Assembly (NCBI RefSeq): GCF_008704715.1 | Contig: NZ_CP023689.1 | Coordinates: 7,316,001 to 7,380,000, forward strand | Origin: Streptomyces chartreusis | GTDB lineage: Bacteria; Actinomycetota; Actinomycetes; Streptomycetales; Streptomycetaceae | Direction of reading: 5' to 3' | Length of the DNA stretch: 64,000 nucleotides | Shown: in pieces, positions 63,258 to 64,000 of the stretch | How positions within the stretch are numbered: the stretch's first letter is position 1 | How the letters are laid out: the number at the start of each line of letters is the position of its first letter | Made by a program: the position numbers and the translations under genes | The notes under the pieces: generated by a model | Told to the model about the DNA's origin: nothing | The model's database searches: none | Seen by the model: the letters and a program-made list of their open reading frames with translations, nothing else

Positions 63258-64000
63258 ATGGCGGCGCAATTCGGCAGGCTCCGCAAGGGCGCGGTGAACA
63301 CCACGGTCGCCGCGGTAGTGGTCGCGGCACTGGCCGCGTCCCAGGCTCCGGGAGTGACGACCGACGACGCCGGCAGAAAGGTCACCACCGGCACCCAGCC
63401 GTCCCCGGACACGCCCGCCGAGAACAGCGCGACCGGCAACTCCCCGTACTACACGGACCTGCCGCCGCTCAACAGCCCCAACCCCTCGCCCACCACCGGC
63501 ACCCCGGTCACCCAGGGCACGAGTGAGGCGGGCATACCCGCGACCGTTCTCGACGCCTACAAGAAGGCCGCGAACGCGCTCCAGGAGTCCAAGCCCGGCT
63601 GCAACCTCCCCTGGGAGCTGCTCGCCGCCATCGGCAAGGTCGAGTCGGGCCAGGCCCGCGGCGGCCGGGTCGACGCGAACGGCAACACGCTCTCCAAGAT
63701 CCTCGGCCCGCAGCTCAACGGCAACGGCTTCGCGAGCATCAGCGACACCGACGGCGGCGCCTACGACGGCGACAGCTCCTACGACCGTGCCGTCGGCCCG
63801 ATGCAGTTCATCCCCTCCACCTGGGAGTGGGCCGGCCGCGACGGCAACGGCGACGGCAAGAAGGACCCGAACAACGTCTACGACGCCGCACTCGCCGCCG
63901 GCCACTACCTCTGCCGCTTCGGCTGGGACCTGTCCACCAAGGGCGACCTCGACAGCGCGATCCTCAGCTACAACAACTCGCAGGACTATCTGAACCTCGT
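63258..64000 (+). CDS. Secreted lytic transglycosylase, 3' part outside window
   Basis: Partial: ATG at 63258 behind GGGAGGGG, open to the right edge (247 residues seen). Residues 1-32 form a signal-like segment (VNTTVAAVVVAALAASQAPG), followed by a Thr/Pro/Ser-rich linker to about 95. The catalytic domain then starts IPATVLDAYKKAANALQESK, with the catalytic Glu in LLAAIGKVESGQARGG. Next come DRAVGPMQFIPSTWEWAGRD, AALAAGHYLC and AILSYNNSQDYLN. This is a soluble MltB/SLT-type lytic transglycosylase of actinobacteria that cleaves the glycan strands of peptidoglycan outside the membrane. Context gives no more specific role. Confidence 0.9.
   Translation, partial: MAAQFGRLRKGAVNTTVAAVVVAALAASQAPGVTTDDAGRKVTTGTQPSPDTPAENSATGNSPYYTDLPPLNSPNPSPTTGTPVTQGTSEAGIPATVLDAYKKAANALQESKPGCNLPWELLAAIGKVESGQARGGRVDANGNTLSKILGPQLNGNGFASISDTDGGAYDGDSSYDRAVGPMQFIPSTWEWAGRDGNGDGKKDPNNVYDAALAAGHYLCRFGWDLSTKGDLDSAILSYNNSQDYLNL

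Overview
The window is high-GC actinobacterial chromosome, almost certainly Streptomyces. Codon use is strongly GC3-biased, many genes start with GTG, and ATGA/GTGA stop-start overlaps are common. A GH46 chitosanase, a trypsin-like protease, a Tat-exported nucleotidase and the arrangement pyk / tRNA / ANTAR regulator / liv transporter / polA all fit that genus. I see no insertion sequence, phage, CRISPR array, rRNA or replication origin. Both window edges cut genes.

Layout. (1) 1-7820, minus strand: seven overlapping genes, in transcription order four ADP-ribosylglycohydrolase (ARH) paralogues, a ribokinase, a CaiB/BaiF CoA-transferase and a CitE/HpcH-type CoA-ester lyase (cut by the left edge). 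(2) 8093-15248: a VIT-family metal transporter and the glutamate synthase pair gltBD, with a GlnR-like box before gltB. (3) 15433-19910: a GH46 chitosanase overlapping a zinc-finger rhomboid protease, a VWA protein, and a solitary cytochrome b of the bc1 type. (4) 19888-29858: an accessory catabolic island matching the mycobacterial KstR2 regulon for steroid C/D-ring (HIP) degradation. It holds two acyl-CoA dehydrogenases, ipdF, kstR2, fadA6, ipdC, ipdB, ipdA, echA20 and two SDRs. Both of its divergent promoters carry the same operator-like sequence. (5) 29953-38193: a metallopeptidase, trypsin-like protease, GH35 beta-galactosidase with a divergent AraC regulator, chorismate mutase, a receiver-only response regulator and aminopeptidase N. 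(6) 38384-41235: a decarboxylase/N-monooxygenase pair resembling the first two steps of hydroxamate siderophore synthesis, with no assembly enzyme beside it. (7) 41603-43661: a two-gene unit of unknown function (zinc ribbon membrane protein plus small membrane protein) sharing a short glycine-rich strand motif. (8) 43720-61353: core-like region with a Tat nucleotidase, SIMPL protein, pyruvate kinase, an odd class-I-sized tRNA with a CAA anticodon, PdtaR, the livKHMGF transporter, a thioesterase with a clear operator palindrome, an FdhF-like oxidoreductase and DNA polymerase I. (9) 61354-64000: a 105-bp tandem repeat, a small hypothetical gene, a DUF4184-like membrane protein and the start of a lytic transglycosylase.

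The strongest candidates for undescribed biology are the four-ARH/ribokinase/CoA-ester operon, the zinc-ribbon plus GGD-motif pair, the chitosanase-rhomboid pair and the orphan DesAB-like pair. The HIP island has well-known functions in mycobacteria and Rhodococcus; what is notable is its compact presence here, with candidate operators and without fadD3. All functional calls are from reading the translated sequence; no database search was run.
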